A stretch of 64,000 nt of DNA from the NCBI RefSeq assembly GCF_019880225.1, contig NZ_CP082284.1, positions 124,001 through 188,000 of the forward strand. The letters run 5' to 3'. This document shows positions 49,388 to 57,852 of this stretch, in pieces. Numbering within the stretch: the stretch's first letter is position 1; each line of letters starts with the position of its first letter. Position numbers and translations under genes: made by a program. Source of the DNA: Halobaculum rubrum (GTDB taxonomy: Archaea; Halobacteriota; Halobacteria; Halobacteriales; Haloferacaceae). A model generated the notes under the pieces. The model saw only the letters and a list, made by a program, of their open reading frames with translations. It made no database searches and was not told the origin of the DNA.

Positions 49388-51712
49388 ATGGCTGTACTTT
49401 GGCTGGACGACGTCTCCGCCGATGACCTGGACACCGTCGGCGGAAAAGGGGCCTCGTTGGGGGAGCTGACCGGCGCCGGCCTGCCGGTCCCACCGGGGTT
49501 CGTGGTGACCGCGGGCACGTACCGAACGTTCATCGAGGAGGCGGGCATCGACGAGGAGCTGTTCGCAGCCATGGAGATCGACCCCGAGGACTCCGCGGCG
49601 TTGCGGGCGGCCGAGCAGACCGCCAGGGACCTCATTCTCGGGACGGAACTGCCCGAGTCCGTGCGCGAGGAGATCCTCGATGCCTACCGGACGATGGGCG
49701 ACGACGGCGAGGCGTTCGTCGCGGTGCGCTCGTCGGCGACCGCGGAGGACCTCCCGGACGCCTCCTTCGCGGGCCAACAGGAGACGTTCCTCAACGTCCG
49801 CGAGGAGGCGCTGCTGGAGCGCGTGAAGGAGTGCTGGGCGTCGCTGTTCTCCCAGCGCGCCATCTACTACCGACAGCGGCAGGGGTTCCCACACTCGGAG
49901 GTCGACATCGCGGTCGTCGTCCAACGGATGGTCGACGCCGAGAAGTCCGGCGTGATGTTCACCTCCCATCCCTCGACGGGGGAGCCTGAGATCATCATCG
50001 AGGCCGCGTGGGGACTCGGCGAGGCGGTCGTCTCCGGCTCGGTTTCGCCCGACAACTACGTCGTCAACCGCGAGACGGCGGCCGTCGACGAGGTGACCGT
50101 CGCCGACAAGAAGCTCCTCATGGAGAAGGACATGGAGACCGGCGAGACGGTCACGCGCGACGTGCCCGACGAGAAGCGCGAGGCACGGGTGCTCACCGAC
50201 GAGGAGATCGAGCGGCTCGTCGAGCTCGGGCGACGGGTCGAGGACCACTACGGCGAGCCGCAGGACGTGGAGTGGGCCGTCTACGACGGCGACGTGTACA
50301 TGCTCCAGTCGCGTCCGATCACGACGATCACGGACGCCTCGGGGTCGACCGAGTCGACCCCGTCGGGCCAGGAGCGCGAGGCCGTCACGAACGGCGGCGC
50401 GGCCGCCGGAACCGCCGGGGCGAGCGGCGACGACGACGACGACGTGCTCTTCCGCGGACTCGGTGCCTCGCCGGGGATCGTCTCCGGAGAGGTGCGGATC
50501 GTCACGAAGCTCGATCACCTCGACCAGGTCGCCGAGGGCGACATCATCGTCACCGAGATGACGATGCCGGACATGGTGCCCGCGATGAAGCGCGCCGTCG
50601 GCATCGTCACCGACGAGGGCGGCATGACCAGCCACGCCGCCATCGTCTCCCGCGAGCTCGGCGTCCCGGCGGTCGTCGGCACCGGCTCGGCCACGAGCGC
50701 GCTCTCGGACGGCCAGGTCGTCACCATCGACGGCGACAAGGGAACGATCCGACAGGGTCGCGCGACGAAAGAGGAGGAGGAGTACGAGCCGGTCGAGGCG
50801 GTCCGCCCGGAGACGCCGGTCAAGCCGATGACCGCGACGGAGGTGAAGGTGAACGTCTCCATCCCCGAGGCCGCGGAGCGAGCGGCCGCGACGGGCGCCG
50901 ACGGCGTCGGCCTGCTGCGCATCGAGCACATGGTGCTGTCGCTCGGGGTCACCCCCGAGAAGTACATCGCCGACAACGGCGCCGACGCGTACGTCGAGGA
51001 ACTCGTCGACGGCATCCGGGAGGTCGCCGAGGAGTTCTACCCGCGGCCCGTGCGCGCGCGAACGCTCGACGCCCCCACCGACGAGTTCCGCGAGCTGGAG
51101 GGCGGCGAGAGCGAGCCCGACGAACACAACCCGATGATGGGATGGCGCGGGATCCGCCGTTCGCTCGACAAGACGGACGTGTTCCGCCAGGAACTGACGG
51201 CGTTCAAGCGCCTCTACGAGATGGGGTACGACAACGTCGAGCTGATGCTCCCGCTGGTGAACGACGCGGCGGACGTGGAGGCGGCCAAGCGCCACATGGA
51301 GGCCGTCGGCATCGACCCCGTGAAGCGTCGCTGGGGCGTGATGATCGAGACGCCCGCCAGCGCGCTCGCCATCGAGGAGCTGGCCGAGTGCGGCATCGAC
51401 TTCGCCTCGTTCGGGACGAACGACCTCACGCAGTACACGCTCGCGGTCGACCGCAACAACAGCAACGTCGCCGATCGATTCGACGAGCTCCACCCGACGG
51501 TGCTCACACTCATCGGCGACGTGATCGAGTCGTGCCGCGAGCTCGACGTGGACACCAGCATCTGCGGGCAGGCGGGGTCGAAGCCGGAGATGGTCGACTT
51601 CCTCGTCGAGGAGGGGGTTACGAGCATCTCCGCGAACATCGACGCCGTCCGCGACGTGCAACACGAGGTCAAGCGCACCGAGCAGAAGCTGATCCTCGAC
51701 GACGTGCGCTGA
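49388..51712 (+). CDS. ppsA: Phosphoenolpyruvate synthase
   Basis: Converts pyruvate to PEP with ATP, the entry to gluconeogenesis. 774 residues. N-terminal ATP-grasp-like domain begins VGGKGASLGELTGAGLPVPPGFVV. The swivelling domain carries the phosphohistidine in GGMTSHAAIV (His416). The C-terminal PEP-binding barrel has GTNDLTQYTLAVDRN and the CGQAG cysteine. A Gly/Asp linker (about 330-360) separates the first two domains. Start MAVLWLDDV chosen because it begins the conserved domain. Confidence 0.95.
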   Translation: MAVLWLDDVSADDLDTVGGKGASLGELTGAGLPVPPGFVVTAGTYRTFIEEAGIDEELFAAMEIDPEDSAALRAAEQTARDLILGTELPESVREEILDAYRTMGDDGEAFVAVRSSATAEDLPDASFAGQQETFLNVREEALLERVKECWASLFSQRAIYYRQRQGFPHSEVDIAVVVQRMVDAEKSGVMFTSHPSTGEPEIIIEAAWGLGEAVVSGSVSPDNYVVNRETAAVDEVTVADKKLLMEKDMETGETVTRDVPDEKREARVLTDEEIERLVELGRRVEDHYGEPQDVEWAVYDGDVYMLQSRPITTITDASGSTESTPSGQEREAVTNGGAAAGTAGASGDDDDDVLFRGLGASPGIVSGEVRIVTKLDHLDQVAEGDIIVTEMTMPDMVPAMKRAVGIVTDEGGMTSHAAIVSRELGVPAVVGTGSATSALSDGQVVTIDGDKGTIRQGRATKEEEEYEPVEAVRPETPVKPMTATEVKVNVSIPEAAERAAATGADGVGLLRIEHMVLSLGVTPEKYIADNGADAYVEELVDGIREVAEEFYPRPVRARTLDAPTDEFRELEGGESEPDEHNPMMGWRGIRRSLDKTDVFRQELTAFKRLYEMGYDNVELMLPLVNDAADVEAAKRHMEAVGIDPVKRRWGVMIETPASALAIEELAECGIDFASFGTNDLTQYTLAVDRNNSNVADRFDELHPTVLTLIGDVIESCRELDVDTSICGQAGSKPEMVDFLVEEGVTSISANIDAVRDVQHEVKRTEQKLILDDVR

Positions 51713-51787
51713 CCGGCACCCGGACACCGCGACACCGGGTCCCCGAAATCGCAATCCCTAATTCCCGCTCCCGTCGTTCTTCCGGCA

Positions 51788-52882
51788 ATGCAGCCGTCCG
51801 CCGCCGAGCGCCGTCCCCGGTCGTTCGACCGTGTGCTCTCCTCGATGTGCACGGAGCCGCACCCGGCGGCCCGGCGGGCGGCCGAACGCTTCCTCGCGTC
51901 CAATCCCGGCGACCCGGCGACCTACGGGACGATCGCCGAACTGGAGCGCGAGGCCGTCGCCGCGCTCGCGGAGATAACCGGACTCGCCCACACGCTCGGG
52001 GGCGACGCCGCCGACGTCTCGTCACACGGCTACGTCACCGCCGGCGGCACCGAGTCGAACATCCAAGCCGTGCGCTCGGCGCGCGAGCGCGCCGACGTCG
52101 TCGACCCGGTCGTCGTCGCGCCCGACTCCGCCCACTTCAGCTTCCACAAGGCGGCGTCGGTGCTCGGCGTGGAGCTTCGGACCGTCCCCACCGACGGGGA
52201 CGGCCGCGTCGACGTGGACGCCGTCGCCGCCGCGATCGACGACGCGGCGCTGGTCGTCGCCGTCGCGGGCTCGACGGAGTACGGTCGCGTCGACCCGATC
52301 CCCGCGCTCGCGGACCTGGCGGTCGACGCCGACGTTCCGCTTCACGTCGACGCCGCGTGGGGCGGGTTTCATCTCCCCTTCTCGGGGCACGACTGGGGAT
52401 TCGCCGTCGACGGCGTCGAGACGGTGACGATCGACCCCCACAAGGTCGGCCGCGCGGCGGTGCCCGCCGGTGGACTGCTCGCGCGCGACCCCGCGACGCT
52501 GGACGCGCTCGCGGTCGACACGCCCTACCTCGAAACCGCCTCGCAGGCGAGCCTTACGGGCACCCGCTCGGGTGCGGGCGTCGCCAGCGCGGTCGCGGCG
52601 ACGGACGCGCTGTGGCCCGACGGCTACCGCCGCGAGCACGAGCGCGCGATGGAACTTGCGACGTGGTTCGCGGACGAACTGCGCGGCCGCGGGCTCGGCG
52701 TCGTCGACCCGGAGCTCCCGCTCGTCGCGTTCGACCTCCCGCGAGCGACGTTCGAGGGACTCCGCGAGCGCGGCTGGCGCCTCTCCCGGACCGGCGCCGA
52801 CGAGGCCCGCGTCGTCGTCATGCCCCACGTCACCCGGGAGTCGCTGTCGGCGTTTCTCGACGACCTCGACGAGTTGCGGTAG
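51788..52882 (+). CDS. mfnA: PLP-dependent decarboxylase (tyrosine/aspartate type, MfnA)
   Basis: Group II PLP decarboxylase, 364 residues. The PLP lysine is in [36 protein letters not shown] and HVDAAWGGF are family motifs. In methanogens MfnA decarboxylates tyrosine for methanofuran. In haloarchaea, which lack methanofuran, the homologue is thought to make beta-alanine from aspartate for CoA; both statements are family knowledge, and the activity here is inferred. Lies 75 bases after ppsA. Confidence 0.87.
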   Translation: MQPSAAERRPRSFDRVLSSMCTEPHPAARRAAERFLASNPGDPATYGTIAELEREAVAALAEITGLAHTLGGDAADVSSHGYVTAGGTESNIQAVRSARERADVVDPVVVAPDSAHFSFHKAASVLGVELRTVPTDGDGRVDVDAVAAAIDDAALVVAVAGSTEYGRVDPIPALADLAVDADVPLHVDAAWGGFHLPFSGHDWGFAVDGVETVTIDPHKVGRAAVPAGGLLARDPATLDALAVDTPYLETASQASLTGTRSGAGVASAVAATDALWPDGYRREHERAMELATWFADELRGRGLGVVDPELPLVAFDLPRATFEGLRERGWRLSRTGADEARVVVMPHVTRESLSAFLDDLDELR

Positions 52883-52925
52883 TTCGATCCGACCCGCCGG
52901 TCGATCCTCGCCGGGAACCACCGAA

Positions 52926-52931
52926 CTTATT
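52926..52931 (+). promoter_or_regulatory. TATA element of the VTT-domain gene
   Basis: CTTATT about 28 bases before the GTG at 52956, supporting that non-ATG start and a leaderless message. Confidence 0.45.
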
Positions 52932-52955
52932 CTCCGGTATCCCCCCGGTTCGAAC

Positions 52956-53630
52956 GTGCTTCCGGTCCCCGCCTCCGCCACGCTGACGGCACCGACGGCG
53001 GTCGACGCCGTCACCACGGCGGCGTCCGTCGGACTCATCCCCCTCGGCGACGCGGTCGCTCAGCTCGGCACCGCGGTCCCGCTGGCGAGCGAGCCGTCCT
53101 GGTGGCCCGACTTCGGCTGGCTCACTCGCCTCGTCGAGACCGCGACCGGCTGGACCGGCCTGGGGATCATCTTCGTCTACTCGTTTCTCATCGCGTTCGC
53201 GCTCCCGGGCGTGAGCGAGGTCGTCCTGCTCGCCCCCTTGGATCTGGGGCTCCCCACGTGGGCGAAACTCTCCGTGATCATGTTCGTCTCCGGGCTCGGG
53301 AAGGCCGCAGGCTCCGTGTTCGCGTTCCACATCGGGCAGGAGGCGAAGCAGTCCGGCCCGATAATCAGGTGGCTCCGACGCTCTCGGTTCGACGTGATCG
53401 AGTGGTCCGAGAGCACCACCGCGGAGCTGGCGCGTCGGTACGGGTACGCGGGGCTCGCGCTCGCGCTGTGTGTCCCGTTCTTTCCGGACACGATCTCCAT
53501 CTACGCGTTCGCCGTGCTGGAGCGCGACTACTGGCGGTTCGCGCTCGCGACGTTCGTCGGCAGCGTCGGCCGGCTGATCGTCACGCTCGCCCTGTTCGGC
53601 GCCGGATCGCTGACGCTCGGCCTGTTCTAA
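52956..53630 (+). CDS. VTT/SNARE-associated-like (DedA-type) membrane protein
   Basis: 224-residue membrane protein. After a hydrophobic N-terminal segment come helices at about 68-90 (IIFVYSFLIAFALPGVSEVVLL), 97-118, 160-180 and 195-220. The pattern of GYAGLALALCVPFFPDTISIYAFAVLERDYWRFALATFVGSVGR matches the VTT/DedA half. Role unclear; family members act as lipid scramblases or in membrane homeostasis. GTG start supported by a TATA element. Confidence 0.78.
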   Translation: MLPVPASATLTAPTAVDAVTTAASVGLIPLGDAVAQLGTAVPLASEPSWWPDFGWLTRLVETATGWTGLGIIFVYSFLIAFALPGVSEVVLLAPLDLGLPTWAKLSVIMFVSGLGKAAGSVFAFHIGQEAKQSGPIIRWLRRSRFDVIEWSESTTAELARRYGYAGLALALCVPFFPDTISIYAFAVLERDYWRFALATFVGSVGRLIVTLALFGAGSLTLGLF

Positions 53631-53688
53631 GGCGTCCGTCTCCGGTCCTGTCGACGAGGCACCAGCCGTGACCCCCTCCGTCCTCAAC

Positions 53689-54852
53689 TCACTCCGTCGT
53701 CGACGGGGGCTCGTCCGACGACTCGATCGGTTCGTGTCTCACACGATAGCCGCCGGCCGTCGACTCGACCGCGGTCGCCTCGTACAGTCGGATGTCGCGT
53801 TCGGCCTTCGTCACCACCGGAAACTCGTAGTGGCTCGCGTCGTAGCCCGGCCGCTCGTCGCGCTCTGTCACGAACGCCCGGTGTTCGCGGAGCCTGCGTC
53901 GCCCCCGCTCGCGCGAGAGTGCGGGCGCCCGTCGAGCGTCGGCGTCGAACGACGCGACCAGGTCCGGGTCGCGCTCGACCCCGACGGATCCGCGGCCGGC
54001 GGCCATCGCCGCCAGCGTCGTCGTTCCCGTCCCCCAGAACGGGTCGAGCACGCGGTCGCCGTACGTCGAGTACATGTTGAGCAGCCGGTAGGGGAGTTCG
54101 AACGGGAACGCCGCCGACCGGTCGCGGGCGTCGCCCCCCTCGAGCGCCTGGTCGACCCCGCGGAGGTCGGTCCAGGCGTCCGAGAACCAGCGGTTGCGCT
54201 CCTCCCAGAAGAACGCCGACGCGTAGCGCGCGGGGTCGCCGGCGTCGAACGAGCGGCGCGACCCCTTCCGGAACACGAGCACGTGCTCGTGTTCGAGCGT
54301 GACGTAGGCGTTCGGCGGGAGCGTCCCGCTCCCCATGAACTTCGTCGGCGCGTTCGTCGGCTTGCGCCACAGTACGCCCGGCAGGCGGTCCAGTCCCGCC
54401 GCGCCGAGTGCGTCCGCGACCCGGGTCGCGTTGTCCCACAGCCGGAACCGCCCGCCGACCGAGCGGGTCGCGTCGCCGACGTTGACGCAGGCGACGCCCC
54501 CGGGCGCCAGCACCCGCGCGATCTCGTCCCACGCCGGGGCGAGCGCCTCGTGCATCGCGTCGAACGCGCGCTCGGCGGCCGCCGCGGCGTCGGCATCGCC
54601 GGACCGTGCCGCCTCGAGCGCCTCGCTGACCGCGGGGTCGAGGCGCGCGAAGAGGTCGTCCCACTGCTCGACCATCGGATACGGCGGCGACGTGACGACG
54701 AGATCGATAGACTCGTCGGGGATCGCGAGCGCACGCGCGTCGCCGCCGACGACCACGTGTTCCGTCTCGAACACCGGGCCGACGCCGGGTGTGGCGGCGT
54801 CAGCGTCGGCGTCGTCGACTCCGGTCGCGTTCGGTTCGTCGTCGCCGCTCAT
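53689..54852 (-). CDS. DNA methyltransferase, amino-type (candidate CTAG methylase)
   Basis: 387-residue adenine-N6/cytosine-N4-type DNA methyltransferase. Catalytic motif IV TSPPYP near 53-58 precedes the SAM-binding motif I DPFWGTGTT, the beta-class order. SPPY favours N4-cytosine methylation. No restriction enzyme gene adjoins, so it is an orphan. Haloarchaea carry an orphan CTAG methylase (Zim); this is a candidate, given the general layout and the scarcity of CTAG here. Specificity is inferred. Confidence 0.85.
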   Translation of the reverse strand: MSGDDEPNATGVDDADADAATPGVGPVFETEHVVVGGDARALAIPDESIDLVVTSPPYPMVEQWDDLFARLDPAVSEALEAARSGDADAAAAAERAFDAMHEALAPAWDEIARVLAPGGVACVNVGDATRSVGGRFRLWDNATRVADALGAAGLDRLPGVLWRKPTNAPTKFMGSGTLPPNAYVTLEHEHVLVFRKGSRRSFDAGDPARYASAFFWEERNRWFSDAWTDLRGVDQALEGGDARDRSAAFPFELPYRLLNMYSTYGDRVLDPFWGTGTTTLAAMAAGRGSVGVERDPDLVASFDADARRAPALSRERGRRRLREHRAFVTERDERPGYDASHYEFPVVTKAERDIRLYEATAVESTAGGYRVRHEPIESSDEPPSTTE

Positions 54853-54933
54853 CGCGTCATCGGATCGGTCCCCGTGGACCGAGCGAATAAACCCCGGCGG
54901 TTCGGTCGAACGACGGGAACGCAGGACGGAGAG

Positions 54934-55290
54934 CTACTCGGTACAGGCGTCGAGCCACTCGCCTGCCCACGACTCCACCTCGTCGAAGACGACCGAGAGG
55001 GACTCCCCCTTCGCGGTCAGCGAGTAGTACGTCGCAACGGGTGCGTCCGGCTCCATGCGCTTGTGGACGAAGTCCATCTCCCGGAGGTCGTCGAGCACCC
55101 GCGAGAGCGTCCGCGCGCTCGCGTCCGTGGAGCGCTTCAGCTCGTTGAATCGCTTCTCCCCGTCCAGGAGGTCGTGTAGCACCACGAGCCGCCACTTCGA
55201 TCCCACCTGTTCGAGCGCGTCGACGACGGGACACGGCCCGGCGTCGAGCGACTCCACGGACTCCGCCGTCTGCGGCTCTTCGACTGCCAT
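54934..55290 (-). CDS. HxlR-like winged-helix transcriptional regulator
   Basis: 118-residue protein with the HxlR pattern: a conserved Cys near the N-terminus (AGPCPVVDALEQVGSKWRLVVLHDL), a recognition segment KRFNELKRSTDASARTLSRVLDDL and a wing ending in YSLTAKGESL. Such regulators often respond to redox or electrophiles through the cysteine. Standalone, just upstream (on the minus strand) of the DNA methyltransferase. Confidence 0.88.
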   Translation of the reverse strand: MAVEEPQTAESVESLDAGPCPVVDALEQVGSKWRLVVLHDLLDGEKRFNELKRSTDASARTLSRVLDDLREMDFVHKRMEPDAPVATYYSLTAKGESLSVVFDEVESWAGEWLDACTE

Positions 55291-55407
55291 GGAATCTCGT
55301 ACACGTCCGAGGGGTATAGCAGTTCGGATCCGAACCGGGTAACGGACGGCAATCGCAAGTCACGATGTCAGCGGTACGAACGGGGTCGATCAGTTCGCCT
55401 GTGTGCC

Positions 55408-55698
55408 TTACTCCTCGGCGTCGACAGCCGCGCGCTCCGCTTCCCAACTCTTCAGCGAGTCGCGTACCGCCGCCAGATCCTCCGGGTCGCCGGCCTCGCG
55501 GCTGTCGACCACCGTCCAGCCCGTGTCGGGATCGTACCCGAGGCCGTGGATCGTCTCGCCAGCCTGCACCGCGAGCGCGCGAATGTCGTCGTCGTCTACT
55601 CCCAAGGGCGCGGCCTCGGTGACGCTGTCGGCGTCGCGGAGTGCCTCCAGTTCGGCCGAACGGAGCGGTCGCGGCGGGAGCGAATCGAGGACGGACAT
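55408..55698 (-). CDS. Hypothetical haloarchaeal protein
   Basis: 96-residue acidic protein; no family recognised. A mostly helical N-terminus (LRSAELEALRDADSV) is followed by a beta-like GETIHGLGYDPDTGWTVVDS and a C-terminal helix. The ATG at 55698 is chosen over a 15-codon extension. Divergent from the Bat-like regulator with a hairpin-bearing spacer. Confidence 0.65.
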   Translation of the reverse strand: MSVLDSLPPRPLRSAELEALRDADSVTEAAPLGVDDDDIRALAVQAGETIHGLGYDPDTGWTVVDSREAGDPEDLAAVRDSLKSWEAERAAVDAEE

Positions 55699-55877
55699 GG
55701 AGAGAGAACAGAGCGGATGCGGGTTCAACGATCCGACTCGCAATCGGATCGCCCAACGATCGATAGCTGCCGTAACGCTCGTGGGTCCGACGGTGTTGAC
55801 CGTCTGGTCGGCGGCGCCTGGCGGTCAGTCCGCCGGCGCCGGAAGCGCGACCGAAGGCGACGGTGTCGTCGCCGAAG

Positions 55878-55914
55878 GGGCGCCCGATGTCGGCCGAGAG
55901 CGTGTCGGGCGCCC
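55878..55914. promoter_or_regulatory. Perfect 10-base inverted repeat upstream of the Bat-like regulator
   Basis: Arms GGGCGCCCGA and TCGGGCGCCC, perfectly complementary, separated by 17 bases, ending 40 bases before the regulator's ATG. Both arms are themselves nearly palindromic (GGGCGCCC), so this could be two binding sites about 27 bases apart rather than a hairpin. Confidence 0.45.
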
Positions 55915-55953
55915 AAAGATTCATCGAGCCAGGTTGGAACCGGTGAACTGCAC

Positions 55954-56649
55954 ATGTCAGGGGGGACCACCGACGGCGACGGCGACGACGTGCTCGAAGT
56001 CGAGTTCCGATTCCAGCGATCGGCGTATCCGTTCGTCCGGGTGTCCGCGGTCGCCGACTGTACGCTCGAACTCGCCGAGTTTCTGCCGCGAGCGGACGGC
56101 GAGTATGCCGAGTTTTTCACCGTGACGGACGCCGACCCCGAACGGATCACGGCGCTTGCGGCCGAACACGAGGGAACAGAGGCCTCGCTGGTCGAGACGT
56201 ACCGCGACGGCGGCCTGTTCGAGTTCTTGGTGTCCGACGACTGCCCGGCTCGCCGGCTGGCCGAACTCGGCGCGCTCCCGCGGACGGTTCGGGGAGCCGC
56301 CGGTCGGGGCAGCATCGTCGCCGAGATCCCGACGGAAGCCGACGCCGCGGGGATCGTCGGGACGTTCCTCGAGGAAACGCCCGAGGCGACGCTAGCCTCG
56401 AAGCGGTCGAAGCCGTCGATGACGCCGCTGCTCTCGCGGGCGACGCTGCACCGAACGCTGGAAGCGGAACTGACAGACCGACAGCGCGAGGTCCTACAGA
56501 CTGCCTTCGAGGCCGGCTACTACGACTGGCCTCGCGAGTGTACTGGCGAGGAGGTCGCGTCCAAACTCGGTATCTCGTCGGCGACGTTCTCGGAGCACGT
56601 CCACGCCGCCGAGCGGACGCTCATCGCGACGCTGTTCGATGAACGCTGA
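55954..56649 (+). CDS. Bacterio-opsin activator-like HTH regulator
   Basis: 231-residue protein of the haloarchaeal Bat/HTH_10 group. The N-terminal 150 residues form an alpha-beta sensor-like domain (EVEFRFQRSAYPFVRVSAVADCTLELAEFL). The C-terminal HTH_10 domain is at about 172-228 (LTDRQREVLQTAFEAGYYDWPRECTGEEVASKLGISSATFSEHVHAAERTL). No PAS or GAF sensor module is attached. Target genes unknown. Confidence 0.87.
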   Translation: MSGGTTDGDGDDVLEVEFRFQRSAYPFVRVSAVADCTLELAEFLPRADGEYAEFFTVTDADPERITALAAEHEGTEASLVETYRDGGLFEFLVSDDCPARRLAELGALPRTVRGAAGRGSIVAEIPTEADAAGIVGTFLEETPEATLASKRSKPSMTPLLSRATLHRTLEAELTDRQREVLQTAFEAGYYDWPRECTGEEVASKLGISSATFSEHVHAAERTLIATLFDER

Positions 56650-56683
56650 AGCGGGACGCTACCGATACCGGGATTCGAACGGG

Positions 56684-56965
56684 CTAGGTATCCCCTCCAG
56701 TCGGTTCGACTGTCGTCCCACCGCTCGCGTGGATCGTAACGTCGCATCCGTGATAGCGGAACGTGACGTGGCCGTCCGTCGCCCGCGTTCCGGATCCGAT
56801 CTCTCTCGTGAACAGACGGTCCAGCGCTTCGGGGTCGACCACGTCGTGGAGCGGTGGAAGACGGATCGGGTCAGTGGCGGTCGCCTCGGCGACGGACTCG
56901 ATCACGAGGCGCGACGGCTGCCGTCCCTCGCCAGTGTCGTCCCGGCTGGTCAGTTGATCTGTCAT
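56684..56965 (-). CDS. HalOD1 output-domain protein
   Basis: 93-residue stand-alone Halobacterial output domain 1: VIESVAEATATDPIRLPPLHDVVDPEALDRLF followed by HVTFRYHGCDVTIHASG. In haloarchaea the domain is usually the output end of two-component proteins; lone copies are common and of unknown role. Convergent with the Bat-like regulator. Confidence 0.82.
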   Translation of the reverse strand: MTDQLTSRDDTGEGRQPSRLVIESVAEATATDPIRLPPLHDVVDPEALDRLFTREIGSGTRATDGHVTFRYHGCDVTIHASGGTTVEPTGGDT

Positions 56966-57150
56966 TCAATGGACTCCCATACCCTCCGTCGACCGACTAC
57001 GCCATAGTTCGGTTCCCTACAGTTCGAGGGTTTCGTTCGCTCACCGTCGGTACGTCCTTCACCTCTTGTCCGAGCACGGTCGGTCGTGGTGCCCCCGCAC
57101 TCGGGAGAGCCGGTGGTTCGGCGATTGTATATCGCGCTATATGATTTACG

Positions 57151-57621
57151 CTACTCGAACGCGCTCGTCGTCACTGGATCCGCGATCGCCTGTAACTCCT
57201 CGGGAGCGAGTGCGAACACCGCATCCGGCGTCCCCGCGGCCGCCCAGATCCGATCGTGGGCGAGCAGCGACTCGTCGAGATACGTCGGAACCGCCGACTC
57301 GTGGCCGAACGGGGGAACGCCGCCGATGCTCCATCCCGTCGCCTCCTTCACCTCGTCGGGATTGGCGGTCCGGACGGAGTCGGCGCCGAGTTCGGTCGCG
57401 AGCGCGTCCGTATCGACGCGGTTGTCGCCGGCGGTGAGCACGACGATCGCCTCGTCGTCGGCGACGAGGACGATGCTCTTGACGATCTGTGCGACCGAGC
57501 AGCCGACGGCGTCGGCGGCATCTGCCGCGGTTTTCGTTCCCTCGGGGAACTCCTCGATCTCGGGCTCGAACCCGTACTCGTCGCCGACGCGTCGTGCAAA
57601 CCGTGCCGCGCTGTCGTGCAT
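57151..57621 (-). CDS. YbaK/EbsC family Cys-tRNA(Pro)-type deacylase
   Basis: 156-residue protein of the YbaK/ProX editing family that hydrolyses mischarged aminoacyl-tRNA. TAADAADAVGCSVAQIVKSIVLV carries the conserved lysine. VLTAGDNRVD and ATGWSIGGVPPFGHE (with the GxxPF/FG loop) are family motifs. Divergent from metG, another tRNA-charging gene. Confidence 0.87.
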   Translation of the reverse strand: MHDSAARFARRVGDEYGFEPEIEEFPEGTKTAADAADAVGCSVAQIVKSIVLVADDEAIVVLTAGDNRVDTDALATELGADSVRTANPDEVKEATGWSIGGVPPFGHESAVPTYLDESLLAHDRIWAAAGTPDAVFALAPEELQAIADPVTTSAFE

Positions 57622-57822
57622 ATCGGTGCGGACCGCGCCGACAGCCAAGTAGCCACGGGAGGCGACACCGACGTGTGTGCGGCGGTCCGTTCGCCTCGGG
57701 TAGATCGTTCGCGGCCGTCGCGGTCCGTAGCGGAGCGGCACCGACGGCGACGTGAATGCCGGACGCACGGTCGGAGGACCGACGACGCCCACGGACGGAG
57801 ATCGTTCGCCCGATTCGGCGGG

Positions 57823-57828
57823 CTTTAG
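57823..57828 (+). promoter_or_regulatory. TATA-like element of metG
   Basis: CTTTAG centred about 27 bases before the ATG at 57853, consistent with a leaderless message. Confidence 0.5.
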
Positions 57829-57852
57829 GTCCGCATCCACGACACGTCACCC

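Noticed and set aside
56655-56700. tRNA T-arm-like stretch (GGATTCGAAC) after the Bat-like gene
   Set aside because: The flanks cannot form a 5-base T-stem and no anticodon or acceptor stem is found on either strand.
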